A stretch of DNA of 35,700 nucleotides from CAZIKF01 sp964539825. Its GTDB lineage: Bacteria; Muiribacteriota; UBA6191. Made by a program: the position numbers and the translations under genes. The DNA lies in NCBI GenBank assembly GCA_964539825.1, contig CAZIKF010000044.1:1-35700 (forward strand), given 5' to 3'. The notes beneath the pieces were generated by a model. The model did no database searches, was not told the DNA's origin, and saw only the letters and a program-made list of their open reading frames with translations. Positions 7,462 to 15,791 of the stretch are shown piece by piece (position 1 is the first letter of the stretch; the number at the start of each line of letters is the position of its first letter).

Positions 7462-8759
7462 GTAAACGAGTATTTGTCTCTGGCTATGGGCTTTGTTGCG
7501 GAAATGGACTCGACACCGAGCAGTATTGGGATAATTGCTCAAATCTTCGATCGGGTCTGAGGATTGAAAAAGGCTGGGAGCATCTCGACTGCCGTGTGGC
7601 CAGTCTTGTGGATGTGGAGCAACTGAGTGAGGAAGAGAGAAAAGAAGTTGAGTACTATAAAGCCCGCCGCTCGGTTTTCACCCGTAAGGCCCTTTTCGAG
7701 GCCTTAGCCATGTCCGGTCTCGATCTTGAGACCCTCAAAGAAATCGGAATTATCCTGGGGATCGATTTTTATGGCGGGGACGAATTTACCCTGGATTTCT
7801 TCGTGAATGTATATCCGCAGGGTAAAGGCGAAGATAAGTGGGAGAACTTCAACCTCGGCTACTCGGTAGATCGTGGGGTCAAACGCCTGATGCGGGGAAA
7901 ACAGACTGGGTATGCGGATCTGCTGCAATCCCAGACTCTTTTTAGCTATCAACCCTGGATTGAGCGTTACATTCGTTCCCTGATTCAGGTTCCCGGAATT
8001 TCCAGAACCATAAACAATCTCTGCGTTTCCTCATCTCAATCCATTGGAGAGGCCTATCACTCCATTCGCAGCGGTGAGCAGGACGTAATTCTCTCCGGTG
8101 GGCTGGAGGAGTATTCTTTTGTGTCCGCCTTCACCTTTTCAAGGCTTGGGGTATACGTAAGGGCTGATAAACCTGAAAACTCCTGCACCCCCTTTGATGC
8201 GAGACGCAAGGGTACGGTTCTGGGAGAAGGCGCGGGATTTGTAGTTCTGGAGTCTGAGGATCATCTTGAGAAACGCGGGGGCACCCCGATTGCTGAGGTG
8301 GTTGGGTACGGAACAAGCAACAACTGTTACCATGTGACCAATTCGCCCCCGGATGGAAAGGGATTGGCCCAGGCTATGAACACGGCTCTAAAGCGAGGGG
8401 CTGTGGCTGAAAGTGATGTGGATGTGGTCGTAGCCCATGGCACCGGTACCTATGTGAATGATCTTAGTGAATGCCAGGCCATTAATGATGCCCTGCCCTC
8501 CAAACCCCTGGTCCATTCGATGAAATCCTATGTAGGTCATACCCTATCACTGGCCGGAGCCTTAAACTTTATAACGGGGCTCTTAGAAATGAAGCATGGT
8601 TTTGTTCTGCCTACACTTTTCCTGAAGAATCCCAGTAAGAACTGCGATGTGAACCATGTGCCCGCCCAGGGTGTAAAAAAGGAAGTTAAAACGGTTCTTT
8701 CCAACGCGGCCGGATTTGGTGGCTTCAACGCCACATTGGTTTTTCGTAAGGTAGCTTAG
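7458..8759 (+). CDS. Beta-ketoacyl-ACP synthase (FabF/KAS II-like)
   Basis: A 433-residue condensing enzyme with the full Cys-His-His set. Cys189 in NNLCVSSSQSIGEAY aligns with the nucleophile, His327 is in VAHGTGTYVND, Lys356 in SMKSYVGHT, and His361 in GHTLSLAGA. It should carry out decarboxylative Claisen condensation of malonyl-ACP onto the growing chain. The active-site loop is unusual: Cys is followed by VSSSQS where most FabF proteins have TSG or ASG. Translation starts at TTG, overlapping the dehydratase stop by three bases. The stop codon is directly followed by the ATG of the diiron gene. It is likely the catalytic partner of the His-deficient ketosynthase-like protein at 13-1260. 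Confidence 0.9.
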   Translation: MSKRVFVSGYGLCCGNGLDTEQYWDNCSNLRSGLRIEKGWEHLDCRVASLVDVEQLSEEERKEVEYYKARRSVFTRKALFEALAMSGLDLETLKEIGIILGIDFYGGDEFTLDFFVNVYPQGKGEDKWENFNLGYSVDRGVKRLMRGKQTGYADLLQSQTLFSYQPWIERYIRSLIQVPGISRTINNLCVSSSQSIGEAYHSIRSGEQDVILSGGLEEYSFVSAFTFSRLGVYVRADKPENSCTPFDARRKGTVLGEGAGFVVLESEDHLEKRGGTPIAEVVGYGTSNNCYHVTNSPPDGKGLAQAMNTALKRGAVAESDVDVVVAHGTGTYVNDLSECQAINDALPSKPLVHSMKSYVGHTLSLAGALNFITGLLEMKHGFVLPTLFLKNPSKNCDVNHVPAQGVKKEVKTVLSNAAGFGGFNATLVFRKVA

Positions 8760-10616
8760 ATGACTAGCAAGATTGTTGAGCTTCAAAACCGCATAGACCG
8801 TACCGAGAATGACCTGATCCACGAACATAAGCATTCGGAAGTCTATCTTAACTACGGTCCTGACGACGGGGAAAAAAACTGGCGTGAGTACGAGAATTTC
8901 AGCATAGGTTTTACCTCTCTTAGAATTGACTGGGCCTTTAAAGAGTCGGTAAGCCGCGAAGATCTCCCCGCTCAGAGACTGCCCCTGGCATCGGCTCTTT
9001 ACCAGTATTTTGTTCAATGGTTTTTTGGGAACATGCGTTCCATGCGCTATTTTCCCGCACGGTTTTTTCGTCAGGCTGATCTCGTACATGGCTTCATGAG
9101 CATGCACTGCGAAAAACTCAAGATTTTGACTCTGGTTCAATATTATTTCGACAAGCTTCAACCCGTAGAGAACTTTGATCCCTTTAACGTGCTCAATAAC
9201 GAGGTCTACTTTTTTAAAGAGGAAAACCGTCTACAGCGCATGGACACGATGCTTTTCTATGCGATACAGCAGACTTTCATCGAATGGGAGGTCATTGCCG
9301 CCCTTCGCGATTCCCTGGAAGAAAACGCCCGTTCGAAGGTAGTGGAACTTGAAAAAGTGGAGAAACACTACCAGATTCAGCTCGACTATCTCGTGGCCGA
9401 GATGCATAAGCTCTGGGAACTGGCTCCAGACCTCAAGGCTTCCTGGTCCCTGGAAGAGCTTCCCAGGATTTACTATATGGAGCGCTTTGTTGATTTTGGC
9501 AAACTCGCTCGCGCTATCGAGGAGTTCTCCAAAGGCTCGCTGGAGTCGCTCAAAGATAGATTCTACCAAAACTGCAAAAACTGGGGCCTCGGAGAGCGTT
9601 CAGCCTTCACCCTTTGCCCCGAGAAAGATTTCGTACTCAGCGATTCTGAGCAGAGCGAGTATGCGGGAGTGATGTCCGCTGTACTGGCACGCTATGGGGA
9701 AAACCTCTCCAAAGTTGTGGACGAGTATGGGCTTGAGAATGAGAAGGTTCTCAAGGAAGCCTATGTAAAGCTTCAGCAGAAGCGAAAATACAAGGAGAGC
9801 TTCGTAACCGGAATCTACGAATATTATCTTTTAGAGCAAAAGAAGATTCAATGGCACCTGCAGGATGTAAAGGAATACGTCAAGGATCTATCCAATTTGC
9901 AGGTCACCGACAATGATTACGATCTCATCGATATTATCAAGGAGATAGCCTATTGCGAGGGTTTTTCCTACACCATTGGTTATCAGAACATGTATCACGT
10001 GGGTCAGATGCATCCCTTTGCCCTGTGGAATTTCCAGCAATGCCATGAAGAACTCAAGCACTACCACGCGATCCGGGCCTTACTGCAATCCATCAAAGTT
10101 CGCACGGAAGCCCTCGATGAAAACTTCCTGGCACAGACCTTTGAGCTTCCCGATCCTGATGCCTATCATGATCAATACAGTGTTTTCATGATTAATTTTT
10201 TAGGAGAGTCCCACAATATTCGGGCTTATCGCATGCTATCCGACGGGTTTGAAAATCAGCAGATTTGCCAGGTTTTACGCTTGATTGCCCAGGATGAGGT
10301 AGTGCATAAGAAGGTATTTGCCGCGCATTTTCAATACCTCAGTGAAAAGGACAAAAGCTGGCAAAAAAATGCCTACGAGTGTCTCATGGATCACGCGTTG
10401 GGAGTGCACCAGGCTGGAAAATGCGATCGTTACCGGGTGATGATGCATAAGATTGGTCTGTACTATGCAAAAACGGGTACCACCGATGCCTTGAAATTTC
10501 TCAATATGAGCATGAGGGCTCAGTACCTTGAGCTTAAAGCCCTTTTTTCACCTGAAATTTTTAAGGTTTCCGAGTATGATTTCCGTCATAGGCATTTGAA
10601 GGCTTATGTTTTTTAG
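8760..10616 (+). CDS. Acyl-ACP desaturase-like diiron protein with long N-terminal extension
   Basis: A 618-residue protein. The C-terminal part (about 390-540) has the four-helix diiron ligand set of acyl-ACP desaturases and related ferritin-like oxygenases: Glu400, Glu431-x-x-His434 (EELKHYH), Glu483 (LGESHNIRAY) and Glu513-x-x-His516 (QDEVVHKKVF). The spacing of about 31, 52 and 30 residues resembles plant stearoyl-ACP desaturase, and the segment before the last motif resembles it too. It may desaturate, hydroxylate or otherwise oxidise the ACP-bound chain. Residues 1-380 are helical, aromatic-rich and lack a complete ExxH set; they may be a degenerate second ferritin-like domain or an ACP-docking region. 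Family members are usually about 300-350 residues, so the length is odd. The ATG abuts the ketosynthase stop with no gap. Confidence 0.75.
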   Translation: MTSKIVELQNRIDRTENDLIHEHKHSEVYLNYGPDDGEKNWREYENFSIGFTSLRIDWAFKESVSREDLPAQRLPLASALYQYFVQWFFGNMRSMRYFPARFFRQADLVHGFMSMHCEKLKILTLVQYYFDKLQPVENFDPFNVLNNEVYFFKEENRLQRMDTMLFYAIQQTFIEWEVIAALRDSLEENARSKVVELEKVEKHYQIQLDYLVAEMHKLWELAPDLKASWSLEELPRIYYMERFVDFGKLARAIEEFSKGSLESLKDRFYQNCKNWGLGERSAFTLCPEKDFVLSDSEQSEYAGVMSAVLARYGENLSKVVDEYGLENEKVLKEAYVKLQQKRKYKESFVTGIYEYYLLEQKKIQWHLQDVKEYVKDLSNLQVTDNDYDLIDIIKEIAYCEGFSYTIGYQNMYHVGQMHPFALWNFQQCHEELKHYHAIRALLQSIKVRTEALDENFLAQTFELPDPDAYHDQYSVFMINFLGESHNIRAYRMLSDGFENQQICQVLRLIAQDEVVHKKVFAAHFQYLSEKDKSWQKNAYECLMDHALGVHQAGKCDRYRVMMHKIGLYYAKTGTTDALKFLNMSMRAQYLELKALFSPEIFKVSEYDFRHRHLKAYVF

Positions 10617-10690
10617 GAGGAACTCTGTTCGAGCAAATCACAAATGAGACTGACATTTCTCGCAAGGCCAGTCTCCTAAAGCAGACTGCC

Positions 10691-11350
10691 GTGGCTCCCG
10701 AACTCGACGTTGGAGAATTTCTGTCTTATGTCGATGCTGAGATCGCAAACCCGCAATCAAGCAAGGGTTGGATTGATTATTGTAATAAAGTCAGGGAATG
10801 GGTAGTTCAAAAATACAAGGTGGTGGAAGCCTCCTATCCGAAAAATAATTCCTCCCAAGAACTCGAAGTTTCTCAGGAAGTGTCAGCAGCGGAAGCAAAT
10901 CCAGAAGTCCTTGAAGAGGTAAGCGAGACCGCAGCTGATATCCTGGCTTCTTCGTTTTCCGAGGAGGTAAGTGAGGCCCAGAGAACTGGTTCAGAGCAGC
11001 AGAGCCCCTCTCTTGAGAAGATAGAACCGGAGCCCGAAGCGACTCCCCATGAAGGAATCACAGTTGATGAGTCCACCGAGACAGAAAATTTTGGTTCCCA
11101 GGCCTCTCTTACAAAGGAAAAACCAGGGGAAATTCAGCAAAAGGAAGAGAAGGCCAGTTTTGATGTCGAAAAGAAGGCTGGGACAAAGGGGCTTCAGGGT
11201 AGGGGGAAATCAAGCCTACCCATTCCACAAGGCCTATCAGCAGGGTGGCTGATTAGTATGGTCATAGCCATGTGTTTCCTGCTTCCCTGGGTTTGGCTGG
11301 TACTGAACCTATTTTGGACGATAATCAGCAAGCTAGTTCCCGGTCTTTGA
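10691..11350 (+). CDS. Acidic tail-anchored membrane protein of unknown function
   Basis: I do not recognise this protein. From GTG at 10691 it has 219 residues: a short helical N-terminus (GEFLSYVDAEIANP, then WIDYCNKVREWVVQKYKVV), a long low-complexity acidic stretch rich in Glu, Ser, Ala and Pro (about 50-165), a basic segment, and one hydrophobic span near the C-terminus (WLISMVIAMCFLLPWVWLVL) followed by a short tail. It looks like a tail-anchored cytoplasmic protein. The reading frame is open upstream, and AGGAGG at 10615-10620, overlapping the preceding stop, sits four bases before an in-frame CTG at 10625. A CTG start would add 22 plausible residues (MFEQITNETDISRK...), whereas GTG 10691 has no ribosome site. 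Being last in the lipid cluster, it may tether the system to the membrane; that is inference. Confidence 0.6.
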   Translation: MAPELDVGEFLSYVDAEIANPQSSKGWIDYCNKVREWVVQKYKVVEASYPKNNSSQELEVSQEVSAAEANPEVLEEVSETAADILASSFSEEVSEAQRTGSEQQSPSLEKIEPEPEATPHEGITVDESTETENFGSQASLTKEKPGEIQQKEEKASFDVEKKAGTKGLQGRGKSSLPIPQGLSAGWLISMVIAMCFLLPWVWLVLNLFWTIISKLVPGL

Positions 11351-11391
11351 TAGAGCAACCAAGGATTTTCAGCTTCCCTGAATCCGCTGGT

Positions 11392-11859
11392 TTAGTCTTG
11401 AAGTTCAGCAAGATCCTGAAGTACTTGTTTCGCGTGGTCCTTTACTTTAACGGAGTCGTAGCGGCGCAGAACTACTCCATCAGGTCCAACCAGTAGAGTA
11501 GTGCGAACCACTCCCATGAATTCCCGTCCCATGAATTTTTTTTGTTTCCAAACATCGAAATTCTGAAGGGAGGTTTTCTCCTCATCCGAAACCAGTGGGA
11601 ATGGAATTTTCTGCTTTTGTTCGAATTTGATGTGGGACTTCATCGGGTTATGGTTAAATCCCACAATCTCACAACCACGCTGCTGAAACTGTGCATATAG
11701 TTGAGTGAAGTCGTTGGTCTCCGTTGTACACCCGGGAGTACTATCCTTGGGATAGAAGTAGATTACGCAGAATTTTCCGCTAAGATCGCTGGTACCAAGG
11801 TTTTCACAGCGAGTCGCAGGCAGGTTGAAGTCAGGAATTTTCTTTCCAGGATGGGCCAT
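11392..11859 (-). CDS. Thioredoxin-dependent peroxiredoxin (BCP/PrxQ type)
   Basis: A 155-residue AhpC/TSA-fold peroxidase that would reduce organic peroxides and H2O2. YFYPKDSTPGCTTE holds the peroxidatic Cys44. The resolving Cys found five residues later in E. coli BCP is absent (Asn49); other cysteines are Cys18, Cys31 and Cys63, so it may act as 1-Cys or use a distant partner. ATG at 11859 is chosen because GAGAGGA lies six bases upstream and the product begins as the family does (MAHPGKKIPDF). It overlaps the end of the upstream flavoprotein gene by 29 bases, so the two are co-transcribed. A peroxidase next to an oxygen-using flavoprotein and a diiron gene may protect against peroxide by-products. 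Confidence 0.88.
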   Translation of the reverse strand: MAHPGKKIPDFNLPATRCENLGTSDLSGKFCVIYFYPKDSTPGCTTETNDFTQLYAQFQQRGCEIVGFNHNPMKSHIKFEQKQKIPFPLVSDEEKTSLQNFDVWKQKKFMGREFMGVVRTTLLVGPDGVVLRRYDSVKVKDHAKQVLQDLAELQD

Positions 11860-13678
11860 CGAAAGTCCTCTCTTTCTTTCCAATGAGTTGGTCAAAGACT
11901 GGATTATATGCTTTCTGAGTCCAGATCTGTAAAGCGGCTGTCTGAATCTGTACTGTCTTCTTCTCAAGGCAGCGAGGGAGCCTACCCAGGTAATCTTTGG
12001 CAGTGATCTCAATTTTCATCTTCTCACCGATTCTTTGACGTAGTGCCAGGGAGAAGCGCCGGGATACCCTGAGGAAAAAGGAATCGAGCCAGTCCTGGTC
12101 TAATCGGAAGGAAGACAGTGAGGCAAAGGTGAGGAGATCCTGGGAGATTTTGTGGTCTATAAAATCAGGGATTTCGAATCGATGTTCAATCAATTCACTC
12201 ACACTCAATCGGCACAGGTATAGATGTTCGTCAACCGAGCGTTCATCACTATAACTGAGCAGCATTTCCTCCTCAATTTGGAATCGATTCTGACGGAGAG
12301 AATAGTGCCCCTGGTTATGACGTTTTTCAAGTCCCGCGTCCTTGAAATAGCGGTATAAATCCCTAAATCCTTTTTGCAGGGAACGCGTAAGCTCAAGGGA
12401 GCGATCCGAGGCTTCTACTTCCCTTCTTAACCAATCCAAATCCGCGAATTTTCTGGCGTAAAAATTCCAGACCATCCGATTGGTATAGCTGTGAAAGTCC
12501 CACAGGGATTTGATGTTGAATACCTCAAAACTCTCAAATCCCGCATATTGGTCCGTATAGAGAAGTTTCAGTATCTGGTATTCAAAGGCGGTGTAGGAAT
12601 TCATGAGATCACAGAGGTCTTGAAGCTCCTTCTCATCCTTTGTGGTGACCAGGTGTTCAAGCAGGTATGCCTGTCTCGCGATGGTATCTGAACCGGGAGA
12701 ATAAAATGGATCTATGAAGCCAAAACTGTCTCCGATTATTGCCCAGCAGTCGGGACTACAGAATTTTTCTCTTCGGAAACTCAGGTGGGGATGGGACTGA
12801 AAATCCAAAATGGTACTACCCTCAAGAAGGAGTTTGGTAAAGGGGTCGTTGTGGAGGAATTGAAGAAAGCTCTCTTGTGTATCCACTTCCTGTTTGAAGA
12901 CTTCTTTATCATAGACAATCCCGAAGCTGACCACACCCTTATCAATGGGAATTACCCAGATCCAGTATCCTTTTCCCATAAAGTGATTGGTAGATAGATA
13001 TCTGCTTGTATATCCCACTCTCTCTCGCCAGGAGTCGCTGCCTAGCCCATCTATATCTTTCACGTCCTTGAATCTTCCCCATGAGGCCGCGGTGAGCAAA
13101 TCGTTCTCTTTGATCAGCGGGGCTAGTTCTTGAAAAACAGGAGCTACCTTTGAGTTTCTTCCCGAGGCATTAAACAACCACTTCGCGGTAATGGAACTCT
13201 GCTTTCCATCTCGTTCGAATAGGATTCGATGGTCCTTCTCCCCGGTCCCGAGTTCAACATCGAGTACTTGTGACCCGGTGGATACATCGATCTCCAGTTC
13301 TCGATTTAGTTCCCATAGGTCGGCATCCAGTCTGGCCCGATCTACCTGAAAGGTAGGGAATATAGGGAGAATGTTAGATCCAATTTCCGAGCAATCTGTA
13401 GGATCAAAACTTTGATCAGGATCTTGAAAAAAATAGCGAAGTCCATTTTTGGGGAGATGATTGAGATAACAATAGGTAGAGAGACCCAGGTCGCGGATTA
13501 GAAAAATACCAGCCACACCAACGGTTGATTCCCCGGGATTCCAATGAGTTCTAATGTTCTTTTCGAGAATTAAAATCCTCAAAGAGGGGATTTTTTTCTT
13601 GAGATACCGGGCCACCAAGTTTGAAGCCAGACCTCCGCCGAGAAGAACGAGGTCATATTGAGAATTTTCAGGAGACAT
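11831..13678 (-). CDS. FAD-dependent halogenase-like monooxygenase
   Basis: A 615-residue flavoprotein of the tryptophan-halogenase superfamily. The FAD-binding GGGLAS is at residues 14-19, GESTVG at 49-54, an LPKNGLRYFF segment places Lys77 where halogenases carry the catalytic lysine, WIWVIP at 239-244 matches the WxWxIP halogenase signature, and GDSFGFIDPFYSPGSD (316-331) closes the FAD site. Substrate could be a small molecule or carrier-bound; halogenation versus hydroxylation cannot be decided from sequence. The C-terminal region (about 350-615) is longer than in typical halogenases of about 500-540 residues and I recognise nothing in it. The gene converges on the lipid cluster and is followed by a peroxiredoxin. 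ATG at 13678 gives a standard flavoprotein N-terminus. Confidence 0.75.
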   Translation of the reverse strand: MSPENSQYDLVLLGGGLASNLVARYLKKKIPSLRILILEKNIRTHWNPGESTVGVAGIFLIRDLGLSTYCYLNHLPKNGLRYFFQDPDQSFDPTDCSEIGSNILPIFPTFQVDRARLDADLWELNRELEIDVSTGSQVLDVELGTGEKDHRILFERDGKQSSITAKWLFNASGRNSKVAPVFQELAPLIKENDLLTAASWGRFKDVKDIDGLGSDSWRERVGYTSRYLSTNHFMGKGYWIWVIPIDKGVVSFGIVYDKEVFKQEVDTQESFLQFLHNDPFTKLLLEGSTILDFQSHPHLSFRREKFCSPDCWAIIGDSFGFIDPFYSPGSDTIARQAYLLEHLVTTKDEKELQDLCDLMNSYTAFEYQILKLLYTDQYAGFESFEVFNIKSLWDFHSYTNRMVWNFYARKFADLDWLRREVEASDRSLELTRSLQKGFRDLYRYFKDAGLEKRHNQGHYSLRQNRFQIEEEMLLSYSDERSVDEHLYLCRLSVSELIEHRFEIPDFIDHKISQDLLTFASLSSFRLDQDWLDSFFLRVSRRFSLALRQRIGEKMKIEITAKDYLGRLPRCLEKKTVQIQTAALQIWTQKAYNPVFDQLIGKKERTFDGPSWKENS

Positions 13679-13710
13679 GAGTTTGGGAAAAGGCGCATTC
13701 GGAGCACTTA

Positions 13711-13739
13711 TTGAGCCGATTCAGTATAGTGGATATACT
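13711..13739 (+). promoter_or_regulatory. Sigma70-like promoter for the RNase gene
   Basis: TTGAGC (13711-13716), 17 bases, then TATACT (13734-13739). The expected start of transcription, 6-8 bases downstream, falls at about 13746, which is an in-frame ATG. This suggests a leaderless RNase message. A TATACT on the minus strand lies in the same segment (plus-strand AGTATA at 13723-13728) and may serve the divergent flavoprotein gene, though its -35 is poor. Confidence 0.45.
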
Positions 13740-13745
13740 AAATGG

Positions 13746-15791
13746 ATGACCAGCAAGCCAGTTCTATTTCCAGCCCCGGGGGATCTGACCGAGGGCTCCC
13801 TGGTGGGCTATAACCTGAAGAAGGGACCCGCAATAGGAATTGTAACCCGCAAGGGAACCGGGACCATCCACCTATTCATCAAAACCCAGAAAGAATTTTC
13901 GGTCAAAAGTCGGGCAATTTTTGTCGGGACTGAAAATTATAGAGAATTGGACAGGCCAGGCTGGGTCCGGGTCTTGCAGGATTATGAATTCAGAGTGGGA
14001 GAGCTTTGTTCGCAGGTAGATCTGGAGTTTCTCCATGAGTGTGTGCTGGAGGGAGGGGAGGAAAAGGAATATTCCTTTGAGGATTTGCTCAGTCTGTATT
14101 ACGGAGAAAAGTATGACTTTTCTGAAATCATCTCCCTGGCTCAGACTCTCGCTGTGGACCGCTGTTATTTTCGGCGAAAAAAGGAATCCTATCTTGCCTC
14201 TTCTTCCCCGGAGGTAGAGAACTATAAGAAAGAAGAGCGAAATAGAGAGGAAGCCAGGAAACGTGAGGAATTTCTGGTTTCCTTCCTAAAGACGCCGCAT
14301 GAACCAGGTCAAACCGGGGGGGATTTGACAGAGGAAGCTCAGGAAGCACTTCGAGACCTGGCAATACACTATGAAAAGTCTTCACGATTCCAGGGGTGGA
14401 TTCGGATCTTTCAGAGCGCTGGTATCAAAGCACGGGCTGATCTTCGCAGGGTGCTGACCGCAAAGGGAATCTTGCGATCTGATGAACTATTTGAGCTGAT
14501 GGAAGCCCATTATCCCCTGGAGTTTAACAGCTCTTTTATGGATTATTTGAAGTCCTGGGAACCTGGTACCAACCCCGGGCCCTGCCAGGATCTTCGGCAC
14601 TTACGAACCTTTACCGTGGATAATGAGGAAACCATGGATCGAGATGACGCCCTTTCTTATGATCCAAAGACAGGTTCCTTCTTTGTACATATCATCAATG
14701 TAGCCAGGATAGTAGATGGTGACAGCCGTATCGAGAAGGAACTACAAAAGCGCCTCACCTCACTCTATCTCCCGGATGGTCACTTTTCCATGTTCCCAAA
14801 GCATCTTGTGACTGATCTGCTATCCCTGGATGAGGGCACAGATCGCCATGTGTTGAGTGTGAGATTCTGGCGCGAGCAAGGTTCTTTACGTTTTGAGATA
14901 TTCCCTTCCCTGGTGACAATTGATGAAAATCTGGCCTACTCCCAATTCCTGGGATCACAAAGAGAGATCAGGATTTTTTATGAAGAAGCTGAAAGACTGC
15001 GTGAAGAAAGATTCGAGAGAGGGGCGATAGAGTATAAGTATCGCGATGTTGATATTTTTCTTGAAGAAGGACATGTGCGCATTTTTGAGCGGCCCTCCTA
15101 CCCCGCTCAGAAAGTAATTTCCGAATTTAGTATCCTCGCGAATTCTCTTTTTGCCCGATATGCGAGGGAGATGGAGATACCTATCTTGTTTCGGACGCAG
15201 AAGGGAGATGTTGAGGCGGTTCAAAATCACCCTCTGTTTAACTCTGAGATTTCTGAATTCTACACTTATCACAGACTCCGGCCCCTTTGGGGCAAAACTC
15301 GATGGGATGTTCAAGAATGTTCCCACTTTCACCTGGGGGTTCCCCATTACACCCAGATGAGTTCTCCCATTCGAAGATATATAGACTATGTAAATCAAAA
15401 GCAGGTTTGGAATCACTTGTGCTCATTGCCGATTCTAAACAGGGAGCAGATGGTGCAGGCTCAATTTGAAATCCAGTCTCATCTTTTCGAGGTTGGCGCG
15501 ATCCAATCAAGAAGAAACTTCTATTACCTATTGCGCTTTATGAAGCAGGAGCGGGATTTTTCCTGCGCTGATTTTGAAACCCCTGTAACCGTGTTGGATG
15601 TAGGGGAAGACTGGGTTTCCTTCCATTTGGATCAATACGAAAAAGTTCTGAAATTCAAACAGGATCCCAAAGGTCTCGAACCCGGTATGCAGGTTAAGGT
15701 ACTGATCCGCGATGTTGATGTAGAGGCCCGGGAAGCCAGGGGAATTGTTGTTAAAGAGGAAAGAAGTCAGGAGTCAGGCTGTGGTAATTAG
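13746..15791 (+). CDS. Exoribonuclease II/R family protein
   Basis: A 681-residue 3'-5' exoribonuclease from the ATG at 13746. The RNB catalytic domain spans roughly residues 286-560. The metal-binding aspartates are in VDNEETMDRDDALSYD (Asp298, Asp300 and Asp301 among them), and the RNB end signature YTQMSSPIRRYIDYVNQKQ is intact. The N-terminus carries a small beta-barrel-like segment, and the last 70 residues look like an S1-type RNA-binding fold. A charged linker (about 150-190) separates domains. An alternative ATG at 13677 would add 23 residues but overlaps the start codon of the divergent flavoprotein (shared CATG), and its AGGAG is only two bases away. The promoter at 13711-13739 favours 13746. 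It overlaps rfaE2 by 11 bases. Confidence 0.88.
   Translation: MTSKPVLFPAPGDLTEGSLVGYNLKKGPAIGIVTRKGTGTIHLFIKTQKEFSVKSRAIFVGTENYRELDRPGWVRVLQDYEFRVGELCSQVDLEFLHECVLEGGEEKEYSFEDLLSLYYGEKYDFSEIISLAQTLAVDRCYFRRKKESYLASSSPEVENYKKEERNREEARKREEFLVSFLKTPHEPGQTGGDLTEEAQEALRDLAIHYEKSSRFQGWIRIFQSAGIKARADLRRVLTAKGILRSDELFELMEAHYPLEFNSSFMDYLKSWEPGTNPGPCQDLRHLRTFTVDNEETMDRDDALSYDPKTGSFFVHIINVARIVDGDSRIEKELQKRLTSLYLPDGHFSMFPKHLVTDLLSLDEGTDRHVLSVRFWREQGSLRFEIFPSLVTIDENLAYSQFLGSQREIRIFYEEAERLREERFERGAIEYKYRDVDIFLEEGHVRIFERPSYPAQKVISEFSILANSLFARYAREMEIPILFRTQKGDVEAVQNHPLFNSEISEFYTYHRLRPLWGKTRWDVQECSHFHLGVPHYTQMSSPIRRYIDYVNQKQVWNHLCSLPILNREQMVQAQFEIQSHLFEVGAIQSRRNFYYLLRFMKQERDFSCADFETPVTVLDVGEDWVSFHLDQYEKVLKFKQDPKGLEPGMQVKVLIRDVDVEAREARGIVVKEERSQESGCGN
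15769..15773 (+). promoter_or_regulatory. Ribosome binding site that decides the rfaE2 start
   Basis: AGGAG seven bases before GTG 15781. The longer start TTG 15745 lies within the RNase gene and adds 12 residues not expected for the family. Confidence 0.6.

Noticed and set aside
11351..11391. Bidirectional terminator between the tail-anchored protein and the peroxiredoxin
   Set aside because: Only a loose AACCA/TGGTT pairing with a long interior; no convincing stem or T-tract.
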